NCBI GenBank assembly: GCA_902778375.1
Contig: CACYXJ010000004.1
Span: forward strand, 1 to 60,576
Source: an uncultured Erysipelotrichaceae bacterium
GTDB taxonomy: Bacteria; Bacillota_I; Bacilli_A; Erysipelotrichales; Erysipelotrichaceae
Direction of reading: 5' to 3'
DNA: 60,576 bases
Numbering within the stretch: position 1 is the first letter of the stretch; each line of letters begins with the position of its first letter. The position numbers and the translations under genes were made by a program. Positions 1 through 8,719 of the stretch are shown here, in pieces. A model generated the notes under the pieces. That model worked only from the letters and a program-made list of their open reading frames with translations. It had not been told where the DNA came from and did not search any database.

Positions 1-307
1 GCATCAGGTGCAGGACTTTCGGCCGCAGTTCGTGAACCTTGCCGCCGTGCCATTCCTTCACGGGAAAACTGTACAGACGCGGGAAGCATTCGTGATTGCC
101 GTCGACGAACAATGTTGTCCACGGCTGTCTGTCCAGCCATTTCAGCCATTTGCGCTCCTTGCCGTCTTCCCGCTTGTAATTCCAGACAAGACCGAAGTCG
201 CCGCAGATAATTATGTAGTCATCTTTTGTCAGCTTTTTTGTAACGTCGTTTTCCATCAGTTTGCGGATGTCAATGGAACCATGGATATCACCGGTAACGT
301 AAATCAT
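1..307 (-). CDS. Metallophosphoesterase, C-terminal part outside window
   Basis: About 102 N-terminal codons of a calcineurin-like phosphoesterase are visible; the gene runs off the left edge. The protein begins MIYVTGDIHG and shows the first three metal-binding blocks of the family in order: GDIHG (residues 6-10), ICGDFG (about residues 35-40) and GNHE (about residues 70-73). These supply Asp, His, Asp, Asn and His ligands for a two-metal centre that hydrolyses phosphoesters. The substrate cannot be told. The ATG overlaps the stop of the upstream PTS IIB-like gene by 4 bp (ATGA), so the two are translationally coupled. Confidence 0.85.
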   Translation of the reverse strand, partial: MIYVTGDIHGSIDIRKLMENDVTKKLTKDDYIIICGDFGLVWNYKREDGKERKWLKWLDRQPWTTLFVDGNHECFPRLYSFPVKEWHGGKVHELRPKVLHLM

Positions 308-744
308 AACAGTTTAATCTTTCTCTTAGGTTTGTTCTTCTGTTCTTCAAGCCATTCTCTGTGACTGCAGAGACGGGAAACAATTGCTGTATGTGATTCG
401 CCTTCAAAGCAGAACAGTCCGCCTTTGCCGTCTGCCATGGCCATGATGTCTTCGGCATCAGCCAGGTAGTCCGCCACTTTCGGTTTGATCACAACCTTGA
501 AGGGGACGATATAAATCGGAATTCTGTACTCACGTTTGCTGGTGTCGCTTTTGATCTGCGGTTCGATATGAGGCAGAGCCAGGGCGATATCGACTTCGTC
601 CTGTCTGTCATACAGCTGATAAAACGGAATGAAGATAAATTCCACCTGGTCCTGCAGGTGCTCCTTGACGGTTCCCTCTGCCAGGTATTTCGAAAGAAAA
701 CCCGAAGCGAAACCCTCACCGCAGCATATTGCAATTTTAAGCAT
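304..744 (-). CDS. PTS lactose/cellobiose-type IIB-like protein
   Basis: 146 residues. The start MLKIAICCGEGFASG resembles the N-terminal phospho-cysteine loop of lactose/cellobiose-family PTS IIB domains, with Cys7 or Cys8 as candidate phosphorylation site. A second IIB-like segment is DIALALPHIEPQIK. The C-terminal half, with a basic tail, is longer than in standard IIB proteins (about 100 residues). No IIA or IIC gene is in the window. A strong AAGGAG lies 10 bases before the ATG. The downstream phosphoesterase overlaps by 4 bp, hinting that the pair works together, perhaps as a regulatory rather than a transport module. The family assignment rests only on the N-terminal motif. Confidence 0.5.
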   Translation of the reverse strand: MLKIAICCGEGFASGFLSKYLAEGTVKEHLQDQVEFIFIPFYQLYDRQDEVDIALALPHIEPQIKSDTSKREYRIPIYIVPFKVVIKPKVADYLADAEDIMAMADGKGGLFCFEGESHTAIVSRLCSHREWLEEQKNKPKRKIKLL

Positions 745-882
745 GTAACCAACTCCTTCCGATACTGTACTATCATTTTAGCATAAGAGGACAGAACGGT
801 GTCACTCCACAGCAGAAAACACTTTTATAAAATATATGCATATAAAAAGGTTATAATAAACTGTAAGAAAGCGGGAATTAAA

Positions 883-1308
883 ATGGATAATCAGATTTTC
901 AGAGAAAAAAGCATCAAACGCATCTCTTCTCCGGAAGAACTGAATAAATATCTGCGGGTTACCAACCCCGGTATCTGGGCTGTTCTCCTGGCAGTGATCG
1001 TATTGCTGGGCGGACTGATCGTCTGGGCATCGGTCGGCACGCTGGAGACAAAGGTCGATGCCGAAGCAGTCGTCAGCGACGGCTATGTGCAGGTGACAGT
1101 TGCAGGTGACAAGGCAGGTCTTGTTCAGGCGGACATGCCGCTCATCATCGACGGGAACGAAACCGTTCTGGATGATGTGAAAACGGATGAATACGGACGT
1201 GCTGTCGGCATGGCGGTTTTGAATGTGCCTGACGGCAGATATAACGCGGAAGTTGTTATCGAAAGGATTGCACCGATCAGTTTCCTGATCAGGAGCAAAG
1301 GTCAATAA
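883..1308 (+). CDS. NHLM-type exporter accessory membrane protein (short HlyD-like)
   Basis: 141 residues: a cytoplasmic N-terminus, one membrane segment at about residues 26-47 (GIWAVLLAVIVLLGGLIVWA) and a small extracytoplasmic beta-rich domain ending in PISFLIRSKGQ. Position and sequence resemble the secretion (membrane-fusion-like) protein of NHLM bacteriocin export systems. It is roughly half the usual length and lacks a clear coiled-coil hairpin and full lipoyl/barrel domain. The start at 883 was preferred over an upstream in-frame codon at 799 because the extra 28 residues are basic, low-complexity and lie in AT-rich promoter-like DNA. The stop overlaps the next ATG by 1 base (TAATG), so it is coupled to the ABC genes. 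Confidence 0.6.
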   Translation: MDNQIFREKSIKRISSPEELNKYLRVTNPGIWAVLLAVIVLLGGLIVWASVGTLETKVDAEAVVSDGYVQVTVAGDKAGLVQADMPLIIDGNETVLDDVKTDEYGRAVGMAVLNVPDGRYNAEVVIERIAPISFLIRSKGQ

Positions 1309-3485
1309 TGGCTGGATCAGTCAAAAAACCGGTCACCAGAGGTGTTGCCAAAGTGCCGGTGATCATGCAGATGGAAGCACTGGAATGCGGCGCCGCAAGT
1401 CTGGCCATGATCGCTGCCTATTACGGCAAATGGGTTCCGCTGGAACAGGTCCGTCTCGACTGCGGCGTATCGCGTGACGGCTCCAATGCCAAGAACATGC
1501 TGATCGCAGCCCGCAACTACGGCCTGGAGGCTTCCGGCTACCGTTTTGAACCGGAGAGCCTGCGCAAGGAAGGCGAGTTCCCGTGCATCATCCACTGGAA
1601 TTTCAATCACTTTGTTGTCCTCGACGGTTTCCGCGGCAACAAAGCGGTTTTGAATGACCCGGCAAGAGGCACCGTCAGCGTATCGATGAAGGAATTCGAC
1701 GATTCCTTTACCGGTATCGTACTGATGATGAAGCCTTCGGAAACATTCGAACCGGGCGGCAAGCCGAAGAGCGTTCTGGATTTTGCCAAAGCGCGTCTTG
1801 AAGGTGCTCTGCCGGCAATCGTTTTCGTCGCCCTGACAACGGTCATCTCCTACCTGTTCTCGATCATCAATCCGATCATGACCCAGGTATTCATGGACCG
1901 TCTTCTGACCAACTTCAATCCGGAATGGCTGATGCCGTTCATTTTCCTGATGACACTGCTGGCAGTCGTCCAGCTTACAGTGCAGTGGTGTACGGCTGTC
2001 TATTCCCTGAAGATCAACGGCAAGATGTCGGTCATCGGTTCCATGTCCTATATGTGGAAGGTCATGCGGATGCCGATGGAATTCTTTTCGCAGCGCATGG
2101 TCGGCGACCTGCTTTCCCGTCAGGCCACGAACGCCAGCATTTCCCAGACCCTGGTCGGAACCCTGGCGCCGCTTCTGCTGAATACCGGCATGATGATCTT
2201 CTATTTCTTCGTCATGCTGAACTATTCTCCGGTACTGACCGCGGTCGGTATCGTGACGATGGTATTGAACCTGCTGATGTCGCAGTTTATCTCCCGTCAG
2301 CGTGTCAACCTGATGCGCATCCAGACAAGAGACGCCGGCAAACTGTCTTCGACAACTGTCAACGGCATCAGCATGATCGAAACGATCAAATCCTCCGGTG
2401 CCGAAAACGGCTACTTCCAGAAATGGGCAGGCTATCAGGCATCCGTCAATGACATGTCGGTCAAATTCATCAAGACCAATACCTACCTCGGAATCGTTCC
2501 GTCTTTCATATCCATGCTGTCCAATTTCGCCGTCACATTCCTCGGTGTCTACTATGCGATGCACGGCAATTTCACGCTTGGTATGATGATGACATTCCAG
2601 ACGGTATTGTCCTCGTTCATGTCGCCGGCAATGACCTTGATCAGTGCCGGTCAGCAGATCCAGGAAATGCGCACCTCGATGGAACGTGTCGAGGATGTCA
2701 TGCAGTATCCTTCCGATCCGTATGTCAAGGATGATGAATTTCAGGAGGATGTGGACTACTCCAAACTGTCCGGCAATATCGAACTGAAGAATGTCACATT
2801 CGGTTATTCTCGTCTGGCTGATCCGCTGATCAAGGACTTCTCGATGACCGTCAAACCGGGTCAGAGAATTGCCTTTGTCGGCAGCAGCGGCTGCGGTAAA
2901 TCCACAATTGCCAAACTGATCAGCGGCCTCAACAAGCAGTGGAGCGGCGAGATCCTTTTCGACGGCAAACCGATTCCGGATATCGACCGCAGCGTCTTTA
3001 CCGGTTCCCTGGCAGTCGTCGACCAGGACATTATCATCTTCGAGGATACCATCGCTGCCAATATCCGCATGTGGGACAATTCGATCGAAGATTTCGAAGT
3101 GATCATGGCTGCCCGCGATGCCCAGATCCATGAAGATATCATGAAGAGGCAGAACGGCTACCAGTACAAGCTGACTGAAAACGGCAAGGATCTTTCCGGC
3201 GGTCAGAGACAGCGTCTGGAAATCGCCAGAGTACTGGCCCAGGATCCGACCATTATCATCCTCGACGAAGCGACTTCGGCTCTGGATGCCAAGACGGAAT
3301 ACGATGTTGTCCAGGCGATCACGAAACGTGGCATTACCTGCATCGTGATTGCTCACCGTCTTTCCACCATCCGTGACTGCGATGAGATCATCGTTCTCGA
3401 TCACGGCAACGTTGTGGAAAGAGGAACACATGATGAACTTTACGCACTGGGCGGTTATTATACCGACCTGATCGTGAACGAATAA
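1308..3485 (+). CDS. NHLM-type peptidase-containing ABC exporter (C39 + TMD + NBD)
   Basis: 725 residues. The N-terminal C39 peptidase domain (about 1-140) has its catalytic Cys27 in MEALECGAASLAMIAAYYG and its His in IIHWNFNHFVVLDGF. This domain cuts leader peptides after double-glycine-type motifs during export. A six-helix membrane domain (about 165-450) follows, then an ATPase domain with Walker A GSSGCGKST, signature LSGGQRQRLEIAR and Walker B IIILDEATSALD. The architecture matches the 'ABC1' partner of NHLM microcin/bacteriocin exporters. It acts in the cytoplasmic membrane, probably as a heterodimer with the next gene 13 bp downstream. No precursor peptide is recognisable nearby. Confidence 0.88.
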   Translation: MAGSVKKPVTRGVAKVPVIMQMEALECGAASLAMIAAYYGKWVPLEQVRLDCGVSRDGSNAKNMLIAARNYGLEASGYRFEPESLRKEGEFPCIIHWNFNHFVVLDGFRGNKAVLNDPARGTVSVSMKEFDDSFTGIVLMMKPSETFEPGGKPKSVLDFAKARLEGALPAIVFVALTTVISYLFSIINPIMTQVFMDRLLTNFNPEWLMPFIFLMTLLAVVQLTVQWCTAVYSLKINGKMSVIGSMSYMWKVMRMPMEFFSQRMVGDLLSRQATNASISQTLVGTLAPLLLNTGMMIFYFFVMLNYSPVLTAVGIVTMVLNLLMSQFISRQRVNLMRIQTRDAGKLSSTTVNGISMIETIKSSGAENGYFQKWAGYQASVNDMSVKFIKTNTYLGIVPSFISMLSNFAVTFLGVYYAMHGNFTLGMMMTFQTVLSSFMSPAMTLISAGQQIQEMRTSMERVEDVMQYPSDPYVKDDEFQEDVDYSKLSGNIELKNVTFGYSRLADPLIKDFSMTVKPGQRIAFVGSSGCGKSTIAKLISGLNKQWSGEILFDGKPIPDIDRSVFTGSLAVVDQDIIIFEDTIAANIRMWDNSIEDFEVIMAARDAQIHEDIMKRQNGYQYKLTENGKDLSGGQRQRLEIARVLAQDPTIIILDEATSALDAKTEYDVVQAITKRGITCIVIAHRLSTIRDCDEIIVLDHGNVVERGTHDELYALGGYYTDLIVNE

Positions 3486-3498
3486 GAAAGGAGTCTTT

Positions 3499-5751
3499 GT
3501 GGGCTGGTTTGATGAACAAATAGAACAACGGAAGTTATCTGATCAGGAAGTCTTTGAAGACTCTTTCATGCGTGTCGCTTCCGCGGTACTCGGCAAGAAT
3601 GTCGGCGGCGAGCTGGAAACCGGCAGGCAGATCACCAAGTTCGCGGTCGACGAACTCCTGGTCTATTTCCATTACAAGCCGGTGGATATGCCGGCTGCCA
3701 TCACTGATTTTGACGAACAGCTGGAATATGCTTTCCGTCCTCACGGCATCATGCGCCGCAATATCAATCTCGAAGAAGGCTGGTACAAGGATTCGTTCGG
3801 GCCTATCCTTGCCTTCACAAAAGAAGACGAACACGCGGTCGCATTGATTCCTTCCACATTCGGCGGTTATACCTTCTCCAATCCGAAGACCGGAAAAAGA
3901 GAGAAACTGAGCGGGAAGAACGCGGATATGTTCGATGAGAGCGCCATCTGCTTCTACCGTCCTCTGCCGCTGAAGAGGCTTACGATCAGCGATCTGATTC
4001 TCTTTATCAAGGACTGTGTTACAAGTTCCGATGTACTGATGATTGTTGCCATCACCGGGGTTGTCACGCTGGTAGGTCTGATTCCGCCGTTACTCTACAG
4101 GATTTTGACCGGACCGGTGCTGAACAGCCGCAATATCAGCGCCCTGATCGGAATCGCCATATTCATGGTTTCGGTCAGCTTCTCGAACCTGCTGCTGCAG
4201 GCAGTCAAATCGCTGTTCATGTCCCGTATTTCGGTCAAGACCAGCGTTTCGGTGGAAGCCGCCGTCATGATGCGTGTGCTTTCGCTGCCGGCAAGGTTCT
4301 TCCGCAAGTATTCCTCCGGTGAACTCTCGCAGCGCGCAAGCAGTGTCAATTCCCTCTGCAACATGCTGATGAGCAGTATCTTCTCGACCGGTCTTACCTC
4401 ATTGATGTCACTGATGTACATCACCCAGATTTTCAACTTCGCACCGGCGCTGGTCATTCCTTCGCTGTTCATCATTGTGCTGACAGTGGGTCTCTCAGTG
4501 ATTTCCGCTCTGATGCAGATCAATATTTCCCGCAAGCAGATGGAACTGTCCTCCCAGGAATCAGGTATGAGTTTCGCACTGCTTTCCGGCATTCAGAAGA
4601 TCAAACTTTCCGGTGCTGAAAAGCGTGCCTTTGCAAGATGGGCAAATCTGTACGCCCAGGAAGCCGAATACAAGTACAATCCGCCGATGTTCCTGAAGAT
4701 CAATTCCGTCATCACGACAGCAGTGACGCTGTTCGGCAATATCATCCTGTATTACCTTGCTGTCGTAAACAACATCGGTCAGTCCGGATACTATGCATTC
4801 AACGCTTCCTACGGTATGGTCATGGGTGCGTTCTCGTCTCTTGCCGGTATTGCCCTGAGTGTCGCTTCCGCAAGACCTACCATGGAAATGGCTGAACCGA
4901 TTCTGAACGAAGTTCCGGAAACAGCGGAAGGCAAGCGTGTCCTGACCGATATCCGCGGCAACATCGAATTCAGCAATGTCTATTTCCGCTACGATGAAAA
5001 CATGCCGTATGTTGTCGATGATCTTTCCCTGAAGATCAAGCACGGGGAATACATTGCCATCGTCGGCCGTACCGGCTGCGGCAAATCGACTCTGATCCGT
5101 CTTCTGCTGGGATTTGAAAAACCCGAGAAAGGTGCTGTCTATTTCGACGGTATCGATATCAGTACGATCGACCTGCGCTCCCTGCGCCGCAAGATCGGTA
5201 CGGTATCGCAGGACGGCAGCCTCTTCAGCGGCGATATCTATTCCAATATCACGATCGCGGCACCGCAGCTGACTCTGGATGAAGCCTGGGAAGCAGCGGA
5301 AATCGCCGGCATCGCTGATGATATCCGCAGAATGCCGATGGGTATGAATACCATGATCATGGAAGGCGGCGGCGGTATTTCCGGCGGTCAGAAGCAGAGA
5401 CTTATGATTGCCCGTGCCATCGCACCGAAACCGAAGGTTCTGATTTTCGACGAAGCGACATCGGCTCTGGACAACAAGACGCAGAAGAAAGTTTCGGAAG
5501 CCCTGGATGCGCTGAAGTGCACGAGAATCGTCATCGCCCACAGACTGTCGACGATCCGCCACTGCGACAGAATTCTCGTCTATGAAGGCGGCAAGATCAT
5601 CGAAGACGGAACCTATGACGAACTGATTGAACAGAACGGCTTCTTTGCCGAACTGGTCGAACGCCAGCGTCTCGACAGGGATTCAGAAAAAGAGGCAGAA
5701 CCGGAAGCTGAACCGGAAGTCAATCCGGAAGCTGAACCGGCAGCTGCCTGA
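3499..5751 (+). CDS. NHLM-type ABC exporter, second subunit (no peptidase)
   Basis: 750 residues with a GTG start 5 bases after AAAGGAG. An N-terminal region of about 150 residues, not a C39 peptidase, precedes a six-helix membrane domain (about 170-430) and a complete ATPase domain: Walker A GRTGCGKST, signature ISGGQKQRLMIAR, Walker B VLIFDEATSALD and an H-loop in IVIAHRLST. The family is the 'ABC2' partner of NHLM exporters, and the order accessory-ABC1-ABC2 is the usual one. An acidic Glu-Pro-Ala-rich tail (about the last 25 residues) is unusual. A perfect terminator follows 22 bp after the stop. Confidence 0.85.
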   Translation: MGWFDEQIEQRKLSDQEVFEDSFMRVASAVLGKNVGGELETGRQITKFAVDELLVYFHYKPVDMPAAITDFDEQLEYAFRPHGIMRRNINLEEGWYKDSFGPILAFTKEDEHAVALIPSTFGGYTFSNPKTGKREKLSGKNADMFDESAICFYRPLPLKRLTISDLILFIKDCVTSSDVLMIVAITGVVTLVGLIPPLLYRILTGPVLNSRNISALIGIAIFMVSVSFSNLLLQAVKSLFMSRISVKTSVSVEAAVMMRVLSLPARFFRKYSSGELSQRASSVNSLCNMLMSSIFSTGLTSLMSLMYITQIFNFAPALVIPSLFIIVLTVGLSVISALMQINISRKQMELSSQESGMSFALLSGIQKIKLSGAEKRAFARWANLYAQEAEYKYNPPMFLKINSVITTAVTLFGNIILYYLAVVNNIGQSGYYAFNASYGMVMGAFSSLAGIALSVASARPTMEMAEPILNEVPETAEGKRVLTDIRGNIEFSNVYFRYDENMPYVVDDLSLKIKHGEYIAIVGRTGCGKSTLIRLLLGFEKPEKGAVYFDGIDISTIDLRSLRRKIGTVSQDGSLFSGDIYSNITIAAPQLTLDEAWEAAEIAGIADDIRRMPMGMNTMIMEGGGGISGGQKQRLMIARAIAPKPKVLIFDEATSALDNKTQKKVSEALDALKCTRIVIAHRLSTIRHCDRILVYEGGKIIEDGTYDELIEQNGFFAELVERQRLDRDSEKEAEPEAEPEVNPEAEPAAA

Positions 5752-5773
5752 GAAACATATCAAAGCATTGCGC

Positions 5774-5801
5774 AAAAAAGGATGGGTTACCATCCTTTTT
5801 T
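5774..5801. terminator. Bidirectional intrinsic terminator
   Basis: Perfect 12-bp stem (AAAAAAGGATGG / CCATCCTTTTTT) with a GTTA loop. It lies between the end of the ABC exporter operon (plus) and the end of the dehydrogenase gene (minus). The T-tract and A-tract allow it to work in both directions. Confidence 0.9.
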
Positions 5802-6745
5802 CAGTATCCGAGTTTGCGGTCGACGATATGCACCGGGTCTTTTCCCTGCAGGACAAGGGCGAGATTGTTCAGTGCCACATTCATGACTTTCTCATAATTG
5901 ACACCTGCCCGGTAACCGCCTGAGACATGCGGTGTGATGTAGACTCTTTCCGCGGTCCATAACGGATGTCCTTCCGGCAGCGGTTCGGAATCCATGACGT
6001 CAAGGCAGGCAGCCCGCAGATGTCCCTCTGCCATGACTTTCAGAAGATCACCGGTAACGATGGAATTGCCGCGGCCGACATTGATCAGGATCGCGGATTT
6101 CTTCATCAGACGCAGTCTTCTTTCGTCGAACATTCCCTTGACTTCATCCGTTCCCGGCAGACTCAGGGCAACGACGTCCATGCCGGGGAGCAGTTCATCC
6201 ATATCTGCTGCAGTCACCAGTTTCTCAACGAATTCCGGCTTGTCGTGAACAGTCCTGCGCACACCGTAGCAGATTGCGCCGAGGGCATCTGCTTTCTTCA
6301 GATAGGAAGTGCCGATCGCTCCCATGCCGACAGAGAGGATATTCGAACCTTCGAAGCGCATGATGTCATTCAGCAGGGACCAGTCCTGTTCTTCCTGCAG
6401 TTTCAGGTACTGCGGCATCCGTTTCATTGCCATCAATGTCGTTGTGATCATATGCTCGGCGATTGCGTCGCCGTAAGCGCCATAGGCATTGGCTAGGGTT
6501 ACCTGTTCCGGCAGCCAGGAATAATTATTGGCACCGGCACTGAACAGCTGCATGAACCGCAGCTTCGGCATCTTCGCGGCCGTCTTTTCGCTGACATGGC
6601 CGGCAACCATTTCCGCATCGGCAAGATCCTGATCACTCAGATCAGTGATCTTTTCAGCGAAAACGATTTCGGTGCCGGGAAGACTGCGGAATCTGTCCAT
6701 GATTTCTTCGCTGTGTTTGCCGGTTACGATGATTTTCACACTCAT
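5801..6745 (-). CDS. D-2-hydroxyacid dehydrogenase (NAD-dependent)
   Basis: 314 residues. The NAD-binding fold carries VGMGAIGTSYLKKADALG, followed by the family signature LINVGRGNSIV with the substrate-binding Arg, then the Glu and His of the catalytic triad in SEPLPEGHPLW and ITPHVSGGY. The family reduces 2-ketoacids or oxidises D-2-hydroxyacids with NAD(H); the sequence does not give the substrate. The start at 6745 follows AGAGGAAACAGAAT; an upstream in-frame start would add a basic, cysteine-rich stretch unlike the family. It stands alone, with terminators on both sides. Confidence 0.85.
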   Translation of the reverse strand: MSVKIIVTGKHSEEIMDRFRSLPGTEIVFAEKITDLSDQDLADAEMVAGHVSEKTAAKMPKLRFMQLFSAGANNYSWLPEQVTLANAYGAYGDAIAEHMITTTLMAMKRMPQYLKLQEEQDWSLLNDIMRFEGSNILSVGMGAIGTSYLKKADALGAICYGVRRTVHDKPEFVEKLVTAADMDELLPGMDVVALSLPGTDEVKGMFDERRLRLMKKSAILINVGRGNSIVTGDLLKVMAEGHLRAACLDVMDSEPLPEGHPLWTAERVYITPHVSGGYRAGVNYEKVMNVALNNLALVLQGKDPVHIVDRKLGY

Positions 6746-6832
6746 ATTCTGTTTCCTCTTTTTCCTATGACAGATTGTAACCCGAAAGCAGCATGTACGG
6801 CATGATATATGCATCGTGACATAAGAACAACG

Positions 6833-6858
6833 AAAAAGACTCTGTGTCCAGCAGAGTC
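6833..6858 (-). terminator. Intrinsic terminator of the deoR-like gene
   Basis: Stem GACTCTG/CAGAGTC with a 7-base loop, followed on the minus strand by TTTTT. It lies 9 bp after the regulator stop codon. Confidence 0.85.
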
Positions 6859-6867
6859 CCTGGTTTC

Positions 6868-7617
6868 TTAAGCAATGATGATTGCGATATTCTGTTCCGC
6901 CAGTCCGGTTCTGACATCTTCGGAAATGTCAGCGTCTGTCAGCACAGATACCTGGCAGCCGGACAGGTTCAGAGGTACGGTTCCGGCCGCATTGAACTTT
7001 TCGCTTTCCGTCAGAACGACGACCTGTTCAGCGGAAGCGGACATGTCGCGGACGGCCTGAGCCCGCATCTGGTCCTTGTTGGTGAAACCGATTCTTTCAT
7101 TCCAGCCATCGGTACCGATCAGGCAGTATTTCACATTGTAGTTCATGGCGTTGTCACGGATCATCGGTCCGACCAGACACTGCGATTCTTTCTGATAGAT
7201 ACCACCCAGAAGAACGACCTGAACATTCGGTTCATTGCGGATATAACCGGCAATGAAGGCGCTGTTTGTCACGATCGTGACATTCTTTTTCGTTTTGGCG
7301 ATCGTCAGCGCGGCAAGGGCACAGCAGCTGCCGTTTTCGATCATGACAGTATCGCCGTCACTGATCAGTTCCGCGGCTCTTTCCGCGATCTTTGTCTTTT
7401 CTTCATAATGCCAGGCAAGCCGGCTGTTGATATCATCCTCGCTGCTGAGCTGGGCAAAGCCGTGGATACGCTTGATCATGTGCATCTTTTCCAGCTGGTC
7501 CAGATCCTTGCGTATGGTTACCTGGGAGACACCAAGCAGTTCCGACAGTTCGGTCACTTCGATTCTGCGGCGTTCAACCAGCAGGTTCAGGATTTCTTTT
7601 TCTCTTTGTTTTTTCAT
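6868..7617 (-). CDS. DeoR/GlpR-family transcriptional regulator
   Basis: 249 residues. The N-terminal DeoR helix-turn-helix (residues about 1-55: REKEILNLLVERRRIEV, LLGVSQVTIRKDLDQLE) is followed by the DeoR sugar-phosphate sensing domain (about 75-235) with GDTVMIENGSCC, LGGIYQKES and IGTDGWN. Such proteins are repressors relieved by a phosphorylated sugar. It is co-directional with the glycyl-radical activase (45-bp gap holding an inverted operator-like repeat) and near the glycyl radical enzyme and aldolase, so it probably controls that pathway with a sugar-phosphate-type effector. Confidence 0.88.
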   Translation of the reverse strand: MKKQREKEILNLLVERRRIEVTELSELLGVSQVTIRKDLDQLEKMHMIKRIHGFAQLSSEDDINSRLAWHYEEKTKIAERAAELISDGDTVMIENGSCCALAALTIAKTKKNVTIVTNSAFIAGYIRNEPNVQVVLLGGIYQKESQCLVGPMIRDNAMNYNVKYCLIGTDGWNERIGFTNKDQMRAQAVRDMSASAEQVVVLTESEKFNAAGTVPLNLSGCQVSVLTDADISEDVRTGLAEQNIAIIIA

Positions 7618-7626
7618 ATTTGCTCC

Positions 7627-7661
7627 GTTTCATTTTAAGCGAAAGAACTTACAAATGAAAG
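7627..7661. promoter_or_regulatory. Inverted operator-like repeat before the deoR-like gene
   Basis: GTTTCATTTTAAG (7627-7639) and CTTACAAATGAAAG (7648-7661) are inverted copies of one motif separated by 8 bases. The same motif recurs at 8623-8636 and 8720-8733. The position 10-44 bases upstream of the regulator start suggests autoregulation. Confidence 0.55.
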
Positions 7662-7662
7662 T

Positions 7663-8565
7663 TCAGAAGAAAGCTTCAATGCCGTTTTCTATGAATACAT
7701 GACGGTAGTCTTCCAGATCTTCGCGGTGATAGGCAGTCACATCCTTATAGGCATATTCCCGTCCGAGCTGATCGTATTTGTTTTCGCCGAACTGATGGAA
7801 GGGAAGCAGTTGGCATCTGGTACCGCCGGCGTCCTTTATGATCCGGGCAAGATTGACAGCGTCTTCCATGGAGTCGTTGAATCCGGGGATGACGGGAATC
7901 CGCGGAAGGACATCCTTGCCCTGACCGATGGCATACTTCAGATTGGCAAGGATCAGTTCATTACCGACGGCTGTTCCGTCTTTATGCTTATCAGAATTCC
8001 AGTGTTTGACATCGAAGAGAATGGTATCGAGATTCTCAATGACAGAAGCGAACACTTCCTGTCTGGCAAAACCGGTCGTTTCACAGCATGTATGCAGACC
8101 GTTTTCCTTCGCTGCTCTCAGAAGCTGTATGGCAAATTCCGGCTGTGCCAGCATTTCAGCGCCGGACAGTGTGATGCCGCCGCCGCTTTCCTCATAGAAG
8201 GGCAGATCCTGCATGACGACGTCCATGACTTCCTGTATGGTTTTCAGTTCGCCTTCATTCTTCAGTGCCTTCCCCGGACATTCATGGAAACACTTCCCGC
8301 AGCCGTCGCATTTTGAGGAATCAACCGTGATCTTTCCATCTTTAAGGCTGACTGCCTGATGGGGACAGACTTCGATGCAGTGATGACAGCCGATGCATTT
8401 CTTTTCATCCCACAGGATCTCCGCTCTGACCAGCTGGCTTTCCGGATTGGCGCACCAGCGGCAGCGCAGAGGGCATCCTTTCAGGAATACGACAGTACGG
8501 ATTCCCGGACCGTCGTTGACGGAGAATTTCTGAATGTTGAACACAATACCGCTGTCCTTTGCCAT
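7663..8565 (-). CDS. Glycyl radical enzyme activating enzyme (radical SAM)
   Basis: 300 residues. The radical-SAM cluster motif is GCPLRCRWCANPES (CxxxCxxC type) at about residues 30-43. An inserted two-[4Fe-4S] ferredoxin domain follows, with CIGCHHCIEVCPHQA and CDGCGKCFHECPGKA (about residues 57-100). The GGGITLSGAE SAM-binding stretch is near residue 130. The enzyme reductively cleaves SAM to place a radical on the C-terminal glycine of its partner, here the divergently transcribed glycyl radical enzyme 180 bp away. RBS GAGAGG lies 9 bases before the ATG. Confidence 0.93.
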   Translation of the reverse strand: MAKDSGIVFNIQKFSVNDGPGIRTVVFLKGCPLRCRWCANPESQLVRAEILWDEKKCIGCHHCIEVCPHQAVSLKDGKITVDSSKCDGCGKCFHECPGKALKNEGELKTIQEVMDVVMQDLPFYEESGGGITLSGAEMLAQPEFAIQLLRAAKENGLHTCCETTGFARQEVFASVIENLDTILFDVKHWNSDKHKDGTAVGNELILANLKYAIGQGKDVLPRIPVIPGFNDSMEDAVNLARIIKDAGGTRCQLLPFHQFGENKYDQLGREYAYKDVTAYHREDLEDYRHVFIENGIEAFF

Positions 8566-8586
8566 GACTGTTTACCTCTCATCCAT

Positions 8587-8615
8587 AGAATACGAAGGCA
8601 AAGCCTGCTTGTCAA
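8587..8615 (-). promoter_or_regulatory. Promoter of the activase gene
   Basis: On the minus strand, -35 TTGACA (8615-8610) and -10 TATTCT (8592-8587) are separated by 17 bases. An operator-like motif (8623-8636) lies directly upstream. Confidence 0.75.
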
Positions 8616-8622
8616 CAAAAAA

Positions 8623-8636
8623 GTTACGAATGAAAC
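8623..8636. promoter_or_regulatory. Putative DeoR operator, central copy
   Basis: GTTACGAATGAAAC lies between the two divergent promoters. It shares the pattern (C/G)TTACrAAyGAAA(G/C) with the copies at 7648 and 8720. A degenerate copy (ATTACGAAAATAC) follows at 8645. Confidence 0.55.
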
Positions 8637-8666
8637 TAAAAATAATTACGAAAATACATTTTTGTA

Positions 8667-8695
8667 TTGACTTTCCGAGCTCTACTCAGTATATT
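8667..8695 (+). promoter_or_regulatory. Promoter of the glycyl radical enzyme gene
   Basis: -35 TTGACT (8667-8672), 17-base spacer, -10 TATATT (8690-8695). The putative operator at 8720-8733 lies in the transcribed leader, where a bound repressor could block transcription. Confidence 0.78.
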
Positions 8696-8719
8696 GTAGT
8701 TGCAACGAAACAAAATCAA

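Noticed and set aside
745..882. A leader-peptide gene for the NHLM exporter in the upstream gap or as the 799-882 extension
   Set aside because: The stretch is AT-rich and promoter-like, with no double-glycine or Nif11-like leader; the extension of the accessory gene is basic and lacks a ribosome site.
1317..3431. Long open frame antisense to the NHLM ABC protein (also antisense frames at 35059-36357, 38972-40576, 41363-42979 and 26359-27822)
   Set aside because: Their translations are His/Asp/Gln-rich without domains. They mirror strongly supported genes and arise from the codon pattern of the sense strand.
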